Made by a program: the position numbers and the translations under genes | NCBI GenBank assembly: GCA_947500525.1 | Contig: CANMSH010000003.1 | Span: 434,001-498,000, forward strand | Length of the DNA stretch: 64,000 nt | Origin: an uncultured Flavobacteriaceae bacterium | GTDB taxonomy: Bacteria > Bacteroidota > Bacteroidia > Flavobacteriales > Flavobacteriaceae | Direction: 5' to 3' | Part shown: positions 37,648 through 45,405 of the stretch, piece by piece | Layout: each line of letters starts with the position of its first letter | Numbering within the stretch: the first letter of the stretch is position 1 | The notes under the pieces: model-generated | Databases searched by the model: none | What the model was told of the DNA's origin: nothing | The model's input: only the letters and a program-made list of their open reading frames with translations

Positions 37648-40137
37648 TTAAAAGAAAAATCCGATCCCTCCTTTTATTCCGAATTTAGTTGCACCTGGAA
37701 GATCCAAATAATTGCCTCGAAAGATAAAATCTATCCGTATCAATTTAAAGATATTATCTACTCCAAAGCTATATTCATAATAGGGTTTCGTAGGAGCCGA
37801 CGCATTACCTTCCCTTAAAAAAGTACTCAATTGTGCATTTTCTGGCGACAAATTACCGACAATACCCCGTACACCCACAATTTCACGTAAATTCAATTTT
37901 CTTAGTAACGGTATTCTTGAAAAAATACGACCATTAAAATTATGTTCAAGATGTAGTGAAGCATATTCATCTGTGATAAACTCATAATAATCTAATAGAT
38001 CAAAAGTTCTTGGCGCTCTAAAAAGCGTTTGGTTTCCTGGAACAGCATCTAATAAAGACAATGGCACCTCTCCAAAAGTTTTTCCAAGTTCGAGGGTATA
38101 TCTCAACTTACCAAATCCACCCATTAAAAGTCGGTGGCGATAATACAGTTGCAACTTATCATAATTAAAGTCACTATTTAACACCCCTTTTAATCCTTTC
38201 GTATAACTCATATAGAGCGTTGGATACCTTCCCGCATTACTCACATCTCTATCTACGCCAAAACCAGCATTCTTTCTACCAGGTGTGTAATTAATGGCAA
38301 AATCGACTTCTGTTTGTTTTACTTTTGATTGTAAATCACCATTTTCGTCCAAATAGGTAACATCAAATAAATCTGGAGCAGCGGCCCTCAGGGTCTTATA
38401 GGTAGCCCCCAGTTTGAAATTCAAATTCCGTATGGGTTCGACATCTATCGCTAAATTTGTTAAATTTAAATTGGTCAATCTGAAATTCTCTCCCCGGGTG
38501 AAAAACGCTGCAGAAGCAAAACTTCGATTCAATACATCATTTGCCGTGGTTAGACTTACGCCCGTTTGTTCGACATCTCTCCTATTCCCACCAGACAGAA
38601 TAATTCTATTCTTTTTATCAACCATCCATTTACCTCCAATACCATACTTGAACTTATTATCTCTCGTACCATAGGCCATAAACCCTTGAATACGCCATGT
38701 ATCATTTTGAGTAAAAAAGGTTCGTCCTCCTACTCTAATTCGAGTACCTTCTACATCGTTACTTCCTAACGTAGAAAAAATAGGACCATAATCAAAACCG
38801 TTAAATAACTGCCAATACCCAGAGGCTAACGTTGCTCCTAAACTGTACAATTGTTTAAATTTTCGTACTGTTTTTAACGTATCTAACATTTTATAAATTC
38901 CAACCTCATCATCATTTAATTTTTCCATTCGATTCTTATTCCAAAAATCGTCTGGGCGATTATAGATTTCCTCTTTGTAGGCATCTACTCGCTTTGCATA
39001 AAATTTATCTTCTAAAACCTTATCAAATTCGTAGTTATTAAATAAGGTCGTCCTTCTTCCATAGACTCCTTTCGATTCTTCTTTCTTTCTAAAGGCAAAA
39101 TCAGACATCATATGATCTCTCTTTAATAAGAAAACCGAATCATTTAATACATTAAACTCTTGTTCAATATGAATTTCTTTTACCCAATTGATATTGGCAC
39201 TTTTAGTGGCGTCCATTTCAATTTCCTTCACGGCAAACGTAGAATCATTGACCCAAAAGTCACCTTTGAACGTAAGTTCATTTTTCCTTCTCGGATAGAA
39301 TAGAATATTATAACACCATTTATTATCGATAAAGGCACTATCTGTTAAGACATAATTATAGACTGAAACACCCGTACGAGAGAGCGGGCTTGTAAAACTC
39401 TTATCAAAAAACTTCAAATAATTATCATAAATATTGTAATCTACATAGAGTTGTTTCACGAATTCTATTAATTCCTGATTACTTTCAAAGCCCGAGTTTT
39501 TATTGGCAATGAGTTCTTCTCTAAATTTCTTCGAAGGTCTATTTTTACCATGTGTTTTATACATCGCTTCATTGATAAAAATAGGTAGATATGGTTTTCC
39601 TGTAACACTCGAAGTATCTATTTGATCAAATACGAACTCCATTCCTTTAAAAAGTTTCTTTTTCTTAAACTTCTCATCGATGTTATTAAGATCAAACTCA
39701 ATTTTCTCGTATTTGTCATATTGGTATTGTGGATACAAATAGATGCCATTTTGTCTCTTTTTTGCCCAGATTTTTCGAAGAATAGCAATTGCTGGATTCC
39801 CTTTTTTCTTTTGTTTCCCAGAATAAAGCACGACTTCGTCTAACTGAGCTCCTTCTGCTAAGACAATTTTTAAATCAAAATTTCTGGCTTTTAACGGAAC
39901 AATTTTTGTTTCATATCCTAAAAAGGAGACGATTAATTCTGTATATGTTTTGTCAGATTCTAAATAAAATTTCCCATTCTCATTCGAAACGGTACCCACT
40001 GTAGACCCTTTAAACACAATATTTGCGTAAGGTACAGGTTCATTTAGTTCATCAATTACAATACCGCTTACTTTTACCTGAGCCGACACTATCATTGAAC
40101 ATAATAGGAGTGCCAGTGTTATTAGTTTAGTATTCAT
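37648..40137 (-). CDS. DUF5686 outer-membrane protein with carboxypeptidase-regulatory-like N-terminal domain
   Basis: An 829-residue secreted protein. Signal peptide ITLALLLCSMIVSAQ, then a beta-sandwich of the CarboxypepD_reg-like type (VKVSGIVIDELNEPVPYANIVF to VSFLGYET), as at the start of SusC receptors, then the DUF5686 region (about 110-829), which ends in barrel-like strands (FGIKGGIGFFF). DUF5686 proteins are widespread in Bacteroidota and their function is unknown; an outer-membrane location is likely. No TonB plug or TonB box was seen, so it is not a TonB-dependent receptor. It is convergent with the RemB/Wzi-like gene (8 bp) and follows pdhB by 71 bp. Confidence 0.86.
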   Translation of the reverse strand: MNTKLITLALLLCSMIVSAQVKVSGIVIDELNEPVPYANIVFKGSTVGTVSNENGKFYLESDKTYTELIVSFLGYETKIVPLKARNFDLKIVLAEGAQLDEVVLYSGKQKKKGNPAIAILRKIWAKKRQNGIYLYPQYQYDKYEKIEFDLNNIDEKFKKKKLFKGMEFVFDQIDTSSVTGKPYLPIFINEAMYKTHGKNRPSKKFREELIANKNSGFESNQELIEFVKQLYVDYNIYDNYLKFFDKSFTSPLSRTGVSVYNYVLTDSAFIDNKWCYNILFYPRRKNELTFKGDFWVNDSTFAVKEIEMDATKSANINWVKEIHIEQEFNVLNDSVFLLKRDHMMSDFAFRKKEESKGVYGRRTTLFNNYEFDKVLEDKFYAKRVDAYKEEIYNRPDDFWNKNRMEKLNDDEVGIYKMLDTLKTVRKFKQLYSLGATLASGYWQLFNGFDYGPIFSTLGSNDVEGTRIRVGGRTFFTQNDTWRIQGFMAYGTRDNKFKYGIGGKWMVDKKNRIILSGGNRRDVEQTGVSLTTANDVLNRSFASAAFFTRGENFRLTNLNLTNLAIDVEPIRNLNFKLGATYKTLRAAAPDLFDVTYLDENGDLQSKVKQTEVDFAINYTPGRKNAGFGVDRDVSNAGRYPTLYMSYTKGLKGVLNSDFNYDKLQLYYRHRLLMGGFGKLRYTLELGKTFGEVPLSLLDAVPGNQTLFRAPRTFDLLDYYEFITDEYASLHLEHNFNGRIFSRIPLLRKLNLREIVGVRGIVGNLSPENAQLSTFLREGNASAPTKPYYEYSFGVDNIFKLIRIDFIFRGNYLDLPGATKFGIKGGIGFFF

Positions 40138-40208
40138 ATATAGTATATATAAAAATTCCTTTCAGAGTTGGACTTGAAAGGAATCTATATAGCAATTTTA
40201 ATGCCAAC

Positions 40209-41189
40209 TTATTTCACGTACAACACAGATTTAACTGCTTTAATTACATCCTTGTGATTTGGTATCCATTCTTCAAGTAATACCGGTGAATAAGGTGCGG
40301 GAGTATCTGCCGTTGTGATACGCTGAATTGGCGCATCTAAATAATCAAACGCCTGTTCTTGAACTTGATAGGTAATTTCAGAAGCTACACTGGCAAACGG
40401 CCATGCTTCTTCTAAAATAACCAACCTATTTGTTTTTTTAACAGAAGTTAAGATCGCCTCGTGATCCATAGGTCTCACTGTTCGTAAATCAATAATTTCT
40501 GCAGAAATATTTTCTTTCGCCAATTCGTCTGCGGCTTTATAAGCTTCTTTTATAATCTTACCAAAAGACACTATGGTTACATCTGTACCTTCTCTTTTAA
40601 TATCGGCAACACCAATAGGTAAAATATACTCGCCTTCTGGCACCTCTCCTTTATCACCATACATTTGTTCAGACTCCATAAAGATAACCGGATCATCATC
40701 GCGAATAGCAGCTTTTAATAATCCCTTTGCATCATACGGATTTGAAGGAACGATCACTTTTAATCCTGGCGTATTTGCGAACCAATTTTCAAATGCTTGA
40801 GAATGAGTCGCTCCTAACTGACCTGCCGATGCCGTTGGACCTCTAAATACGATTGGACATTTAAATTGTCCTCCAGACATTTGACGGATTTTAGCTGCAT
40901 TATTAATAATTTGATCAATACCCACTAATGAAAAGTTAAACGTCATATATTCTACAATAGGTCTATTACCTGTCATGGTAGATCCAATGGCAATTCCAGC
41001 GAAACCGAGTTCAGCAATTGGTGTGTCAATAACACGTTTAGCACCAAACTCATCGAGCATGCCTTTAGAGGCTTTATAAGCACCGTTATATTCGGCCACT
41101 TCCTCACCCATTAAATATATACTTTCATCACGGCGCATTTCTTCGCTCATAGCCTCACAAATGGCTTCTCTAAATTGAATTGTTTTCAT
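40209..41189 (-). CDS. pdhB: Pyruvate dehydrogenase E1 component, beta subunit
   Basis: A 326-residue transketolase-type E1 beta subunit. The thiamine-diphosphate-binding region reads IAELGFAGIAIGSTMTGNRP with the active Glu in VEYMTFNFSLVGIDQIIN; FRGPTASAGQLGATHSQAFE and PFASVASEITYQVQEQAFD are other family landmarks. With an alpha subunit it decarboxylates pyruvate and acetylates lipoyl-E2. The alpha subunit and E2 genes are not in the window, so pdhB is transcribed alone here. A good promoter is visible, divergent from etfB and flanked by the palindrome at 41260-41281. Confidence 0.94.
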   Translation of the reverse strand: MKTIQFREAICEAMSEEMRRDESIYLMGEEVAEYNGAYKASKGMLDEFGAKRVIDTPIAELGFAGIAIGSTMTGNRPIVEYMTFNFSLVGIDQIINNAAKIRQMSGGQFKCPIVFRGPTASAGQLGATHSQAFENWFANTPGLKVIVPSNPYDAKGLLKAAIRDDDPVIFMESEQMYGDKGEVPEGEYILPIGVADIKREGTDVTIVSFGKIIKEAYKAADELAKENISAEIIDLRTVRPMDHEAILTSVKKTNRLVILEEAWPFASVASEITYQVQEQAFDYLDAPIQRITTADTPAPYSPVLLEEWIPNHKDVIKAVKSVLYVK

Positions 41190-41210
41190 TTATTCTAATT
41201 AATTCGAACA

Positions 41211-41239
41211 CAAAAATAAGAAAAAACAAAACACTTCAA
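41211..41239 (-). promoter_or_regulatory. Candidate pdhB promoter
   Basis: On the minus strand, TTG (complement 41237-41239) and TATTTTTG (complement 41211-41218) with an 18-bp spacer match the flavobacterial consensus. Transcription would start about 15 bp before the pdhB ATG. Confidence 0.65.
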
Positions 41240-41259
41240 GTCAAAGAAAATAGAATATT

Positions 41260-41281
41260 TTTACTATGCATGCATAGTAAA
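41260..41281 (+). promoter_or_regulatory. Perfect 22-bp palindrome between pdhB and etfB, probable operator
   Basis: Two 11-bp arms TTTACTATGCA and its reverse complement meet without a spacer. It ends 15 bp before the etfB -7 element (TACCTTCG), so it covers the -33 region, a classical repressor position. The pdhB promoter lies on its other side. The size and symmetry are typical of TetR- or MarR-type dimer operators; the cognate regulator is not in the window. Confidence 0.7.
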
Positions 41282-41296
41282 TTGAAAAAAATGTAG

Positions 41297-41304
41297 TACC
41301 TTCG
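41297..41304 (+). promoter_or_regulatory. Candidate -7 element of the etfBA promoter
   Basis: TACCTTCG differs by one base from TAnnTTTG and lies 49 bp before the etfB ATG. The region where the -33 box should be is occupied by the palindrome. Confidence 0.5.
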
Positions 41305-41353
41305 CCAAAGTTATTTATTTAACGAATTTTACACATAAAAAACACTATAAAGA

Positions 41354-42094
41354 ATGAAAATATTAGTTTGTATAAGTCATGTTCCTGATACAACTTCGAA
41401 GATCAATTTCACAGATAACGATACGAAATTTGATACAAACGGAGTTCAATTTGTGATTAATCCTTACGATGAATTCTCATTGACAAGAGCAATGTGGTTT
41501 AAAGAAAAGCAGGGTGCCACCGTAACTGTTGTAAATGTAGGCAATGCGACTACAGAACCTACACTGCGAAAAGCATTGGCTATTGGTGCAGATGATGCTA
41601 TTCGGGTAAATGTTGAAGCAACCGATGGTTTTTTAGTTGCAAAAGAATTAGCTGCTGTCGTAAAAAATGGTGGATATGATCTAGTGTTGGCAGGAAAAGA
41701 ATCTGCTGATTATAATGGACAAATGGTTCCTGGGATGTTAGCTTCCTTAGTAGATTTTAACTTTGTAAATGGTTGTGTTGGAATTGAAGTTGATGGTTCG
41801 GCAGCCACCTTAACAAGAGAAATTGACGGAGGTGATGAAAAAGTATCTTCAACATTGCCTTTAGTTGTCGCCGGACAAAAAGGAATTGTAGAAGAAAAAG
41901 ACCTTAGAATACCAAATATGAGAGGTATCATGATGGCCCGTAAAAAACCATTACAAGTACTTGATCCTACCGGGGCTGCTGCTGCAACGCAATCGCAGTC
42001 TTTCGAAAAACCAGCCGCTAAAGGTGCTGTGAGCTTAGTTGATAATGTTGATGATTTGATTCATCTATTACACAACGAAGCCAAAGTAATATAA
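41354..42094 (+). CDS. etfB: Electron transfer flavoprotein beta subunit
   Basis: A 246-residue ETF beta subunit, opening MKILVCISHVPDTTSKI and containing LVLAGKESADYNGQMVPGMLA, which contacts AMP and the domain interface, and the recognition-loop region GGDEKVSSTLPLVVAGQKG. With EtfA it carries electrons from acyl-CoA and other dehydrogenases to the quinone pool through ETF-quinone oxidoreductase. etfA follows after 99 bp that hold two inverted repeats. The probable operator upstream suggests regulation with fatty-acid or branched-chain amino-acid oxidation. Confidence 0.96.
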   Translation: MKILVCISHVPDTTSKINFTDNDTKFDTNGVQFVINPYDEFSLTRAMWFKEKQGATVTVVNVGNATTEPTLRKALAIGADDAIRVNVEATDGFLVAKELAAVVKNGGYDLVLAGKESADYNGQMVPGMLASLVDFNFVNGCVGIEVDGSAATLTREIDGGDEKVSSTLPLVVAGQKGIVEEKDLRIPNMRGIMMARKKPLQVLDPTGAAAATQSQSFEKPAAKGAVSLVDNVDDLIHLLHNEAKVI

Positions 42095-42108
42095 AGAGGT
42101 TTTTATTG

Positions 42109-42127
42109 TTTCGAATTAAATTCGAAA
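42109..42127 (+). repeat. Perfect 19-bp inverted repeat in the etfB-etfA gap
   Basis: TTTCGAATT and AATTCGAAA around a single A, 14 bp after the etfB stop. It could act as an operator or as an mRNA hairpin adjusting expression of etfA relative to etfB. Confidence 0.5.
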
Positions 42128-42157
42128 TCTTATAGAATTTAGATAAAGTTTAACATG

Positions 42158-42177
42158 TCTTGCCTTTGAGTGCAAGA
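42158..42177 (+). repeat. Second hairpin in the etfB-etfA gap
   Basis: TCTTGC/GCAAGA with an 8-nt loop, 16 bp before the etfA ATG. Short stem, but its position between the cotranscribed genes and near the ribosome landing site makes an RNA role possible. Confidence 0.35.
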
Positions 42178-42193
42178 TTCAAATAAAAAATAT

Positions 42194-43156
42194 ATGTCTG
42201 TTTTAGTTTTTGCCGATTCATCGGAAGGAAAATTTAAAAAAACTGCTTTCGAAGTAGTTTCTTACGGAAAAAAAGTGGCAGAGCAATTAGGAAGCTCTAT
42301 GACAGCAGTAACCATTAACGGTGGTGACGCTTCAGAATTATACACCTATGGTGCCGAAAAAGTACTTGAAGTAAAAGAAGGAAGTTTGTCGTCTTTTAAC
42401 GCAAAGGCGTATGCCGCTATTATTAGTCAAGCTGCAAATGCACAAAATGCTGATGTAGTAATTATTGATTCGAGTGTTGATGGGTTAACAGTAGCGTCAT
42501 TAGTGGCAGTTGCATTAGACGCAGGGTATGCTTCAAATGTTGTTGATTTACCAAGTAGTACGAGTCCGTTTACTGTAAAACGTAAAGCTTTCTCTAACAA
42601 AGGATTTAACAATACTGTTATCTCTACCGATAAAAAAGTTATTGGAGTTGCGAAGAATTCATATGGTGCTCACGAAAATTCTGTATCAGGTTCTTCTGAG
42701 AGTTTCAGCGCAACAATTCCAGAAATGGGTGTGAAATCAGAAAGCGTGAGTAAAGCTAGTGGTAGTGTTACCATTGCTGATGCTGATGTTGTTGTTTCGG
42801 CTGGTAGAGGGTTGAAAGGACCTGAAAATTGGGGAATGGTCGAAGAACTGGCCACTATTTTAGGTGCCGCAACTGCATGCTCTAAGCCTGTTTCTGATTT
42901 AGGTTGGAGACCACATAGCGAGCATGTTGGACAAACGGGTAAACCAGTAGCATCTAATTTATACATAGCCATTGGAATTTCTGGAGCCATTCAGCACTTA
43001 GCAGGAATCAATGCTTCTAAAGTAAAAGTTGTTATTAACACTGACCCTGAAGCTCCATTCTTTAAAGCGGCAGACTATGGTATTGTAGGAGATGCTTTTG
43101 AAGTAGTTCCACAATTAATTGAAAAATTAAAAGACTTTAAAGCACAAAACTCATAA
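42194..43156 (+). CDS. etfA: Electron transfer flavoprotein alpha subunit
   Basis: The ATG at 42194 (MSVLVFADSSEGKFKKTAFE) gives 320 residues and the standard family N-terminus; the track start at 42170 falls in a hairpin. The FAD-binding C-terminal half contains VVSAGRGLKGPENWGMVEELA, GWRPHSEHVGQTGKPVASNLYIA and GISGAIQHLAGI, all conserved. EtfA holds the redox FAD of the ETF heterodimer. It is followed by a large imperfect hairpin that probably ends the transcript. Confidence 0.96.
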   Translation: MSVLVFADSSEGKFKKTAFEVVSYGKKVAEQLGSSMTAVTINGGDASELYTYGAEKVLEVKEGSLSSFNAKAYAAIISQAANAQNADVVIIDSSVDGLTVASLVAVALDAGYASNVVDLPSSTSPFTVKRKAFSNKGFNNTVISTDKKVIGVAKNSYGAHENSVSGSSESFSATIPEMGVKSESVSKASGSVTIADADVVVSAGRGLKGPENWGMVEELATILGAATACSKPVSDLGWRPHSEHVGQTGKPVASNLYIAIGISGAIQHLAGINASKVKVVINTDPEAPFFKAADYGIVGDAFEVVPQLIEKLKDFKAQNS

Positions 43157-43174
43157 AATTTATTAAATTGTGCC

Positions 43175-43228
43175 TGCAAAAGGCTGTCTAATTTAGGACA
43201 AAAAATCCTTTATTAGATGGCTTTTGCA
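43175..43228 (+). terminator. Long imperfect hairpin after etfA, probable terminator
   Basis: Arms at 43175-43198 and 43206-43228 pair as TGCAAAAG...TCTAAT...AGGA with their complements, interrupted by two small internal mismatched patches, with a 7-nt A-rich loop; TTTTAG follows. It is longer than the other terminators here and ends 14 bp before the next ATG. Confidence 0.6.
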
Positions 43229-43242
43229 TTTTAGAATCAACT

Positions 43243-43851
43243 ATGAGTTTAGTACGACTGAACATAAAAGGCATATCATATAGCCAAACACAAAGCGGTG
43301 CTTATGCATTGGTTTTAAGTGAAATAGAAGGAGAAAGAACCTTACCTATAATTATTGGAGCTTTTGAGGCTCAATCTATAGCAATTGCCCTAGAGAAGGA
43401 AATCAAACCTCCAAGACCATTAACTCATGACCTTTTTAAAACCTTTTCTGACCGTTTTCAAATAAAGGTAAAACAGGTTATCATACATAAATTGGTAGAT
43501 GGTGTTTTCTACTCAAGCCTCATTTGTGAACGTGATAGAATAGAAGAAATAATTGATGCACGTACTTCTGACGCAATAGCGTTGGCAACTAGATTTAACG
43601 CGCCGATTTTTACGTACGAAAATATTCTAGATAAGGCTGGTATTTTTTTAAAATCGAAAGACGATTCTGTTGAAGATATTGCAAATATTGAAGTTGAAGA
43701 AACCGTTTCTGAACCCTCAATACCGCAAGACGCTTCGTTTAAAGAAATCTCGCTCAATGAACTTCATAACAAATTAGATGAAGCCGTTGTTAATGAAGAC
43801 TATGAATTAGCAGCCAAACTGAGAGACGAAATTTCTAAACGTCAAAAATAA
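43243..43851 (+). CDS. Bifunctional nuclease family protein (DUF151) with C-terminal UVR motif
   Basis: A 202-residue protein. Residues 1-135 form the DUF151/BFN domain (YALVLSEIEGERTLPIIIGAFEAQSIAIAL and ARTSDAIALATRFNAPIFTYENIL); plant and bacterial members were reported to have RNase and DNase activity. After an acidic linker comes a UVR motif (LHNKLDEAVVNEDYELAAKLRDEISKR), the helical hairpin by which UvrB and UvrC interact. The combination is common in Bacteroidota. The cellular substrate is unknown. The nucleoside transporter gene follows after 19 bp and may share its transcript. Confidence 0.9.
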   Translation: MSLVRLNIKGISYSQTQSGAYALVLSEIEGERTLPIIIGAFEAQSIAIALEKEIKPPRPLTHDLFKTFSDRFQIKVKQVIIHKLVDGVFYSSLICERDRIEEIIDARTSDAIALATRFNAPIFTYENILDKAGIFLKSKDDSVEDIANIEVEETVSEPSIPQDASFKEISLNELHNKLDEAVVNEDYELAAKLRDEISKRQK

Positions 43852-43870
43852 ACCCTTACTAACATCTATT

Positions 43871-45361
43871 ATGCGAAATTTACTTTGTATTCTTCTTGCC
43901 ATTTTTACATTTAATACATATGCGCAAGATTCATTGCAAGTAACCTCGGTAGATTCAGTATCAATAGAAAAAGTAAGCACTTCGAAAGTTGATGAACTCA
44001 ATGATAACTCAGAAACGAAGACAGCTCAAGTAAGTAACGATACTATTATTCCAAGTCAAGGTTTTTCCATGAACTCATTATGGAGAGGTGTATTAGGAAT
44101 GATTTCATTGTTGCTCATTGCATTTCTTTTTAGTAGTAACAAAAGAGCTATTGATTGGAAAAAAGTCGCCATAGGATTATCTCTTCAGCTGATCATAGCA
44201 ATTGGTGTGTTGAAAATATCCTTTATTCAGAAAGGCTTTGAATTGATAGGAGGTTTATTCATAGAAATACTAAATTACACAAGAGCTGGAAGCAAATTTT
44301 TATTCGATGGATTAGTAGTCGATATGGACACTTTTGGATATATTTTTGCTTTTCAAGTGCTCCCTACTATCATCTTTTTTTCTGCCTTAACTTCTTTATT
44401 ATTTTACCTAGGTATTATTCAAAAATTAGTAAAAGTACTAGCATTATTATTATCCAAAGTATTAGGTATTTCAGGAATGGAGAGTCTCTCTGTTGCCGGG
44501 AATATATTTCTAGGGCAAACGGAAGCACCATTGCTTATCAAGGCCTATTTAGAAAAAATGAATAAATCAGAAATGCTTTTAGTAATGATTGGTGGTATGG
44601 CTACTGTGGCTGGAGCAGTTCTTGCCGCCTATATTGGTTTTCTTGGTGGAGAGGATACCGCGCTACAATTAGTCTTTGCGAAACATTTACTGGCAGCTTC
44701 TGTCATGGCCGCTCCTGGCGCTATTGTCATTTCTAAAATACTCTATCCTCAAACAGAAACCGTGAATACAGATGTATCTGTATCTCAAGAAAAAATTGGT
44801 TCTAATATACTTGACGCCATTGCCAATGGAACAACAGAAGGATTGAAGCTTGCGGTTAATGTAGGTGCTATGCTTTTAGTATTTGTAGCTTTTATCGCAA
44901 TGATTAATGGCATATTTGGTTGGATAGGAGATATTACAAATCTGAATGATTGGATGGCAGCTAATACTGCATATCCTGCCCTTTCTTTGGAAGCCATTCT
45001 AGGAACAATATTTGCACCACTCATGTGGCTTATTGGTGTAGCAACAGCTGACACTATGCTAATGGGGCAACTCCTCGGTATAAAATTGGCCGCTAGTGAA
45101 TTTGTTGGATATATTCAGTTAGCAGAACTTAAAAACGCTGCCAATGCAACGCATTTAACTTACAATAAATCTATCATTATGGCCACCTATATGCTTTGTG
45201 GCTTCGCCAACTTCGCATCTATAGGTATTCAAATTGGAGGTATCGGGTCATTAGCTCCAGGACAACGTAAAACCTTGTCTGAATTCGGTATGAAAGCTTT
45301 AATTGGAGGTTCTATAGCTTCTTTGATTTCTGCGACTATCGCCGGAATGATCATTGGCTAA
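43871..45361 (+). CDS. Concentrative nucleoside transporter (CNT/NupC family) with N-terminal periplasmic extension
   Basis: A 496-residue CNT transporter that imports nucleosides with Na+ or H+. The family signatures are GNIFLGQTEAPLLIKAYLEKM and AVNVGAMLLVFVAFIAMING, with later LMWLIGV and NFASIGIQIGGIG. Odd feature: the protein begins with a signal-peptide-like segment (LLCILLAIFTFNTYAQ) and about 50 polar residues before the first transport helix near residue 68; classical NupC proteins lack this. Its substrate would feed the salvage enzymes elsewhere in the window (deoC, deoxynucleoside kinase, thyA). It lies 19 bp after the BFN gene and converges with the DUF5916 gene. Confidence 0.92.
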   Translation: MRNLLCILLAIFTFNTYAQDSLQVTSVDSVSIEKVSTSKVDELNDNSETKTAQVSNDTIIPSQGFSMNSLWRGVLGMISLLLIAFLFSSNKRAIDWKKVAIGLSLQLIIAIGVLKISFIQKGFELIGGLFIEILNYTRAGSKFLFDGLVVDMDTFGYIFAFQVLPTIIFFSALTSLLFYLGIIQKLVKVLALLLSKVLGISGMESLSVAGNIFLGQTEAPLLIKAYLEKMNKSEMLLVMIGGMATVAGAVLAAYIGFLGGEDTALQLVFAKHLLAASVMAAPGAIVISKILYPQTETVNTDVSVSQEKIGSNILDAIANGTTEGLKLAVNVGAMLLVFVAFIAMINGIFGWIGDITNLNDWMAANTAYPALSLEAILGTIFAPLMWLIGVATADTMLMGQLLGIKLAASEFVGYIQLAELKNAANATHLTYNKSIIMATYMLCGFANFASIGIQIGGIGSLAPGQRKTLSEFGMKALIGGSIASLISATIAGMIIG

Positions 45362-45405
45362 ATGCTATATTATACACCTACTCCTATCGTAATCATCTTT
45401 GCGAT

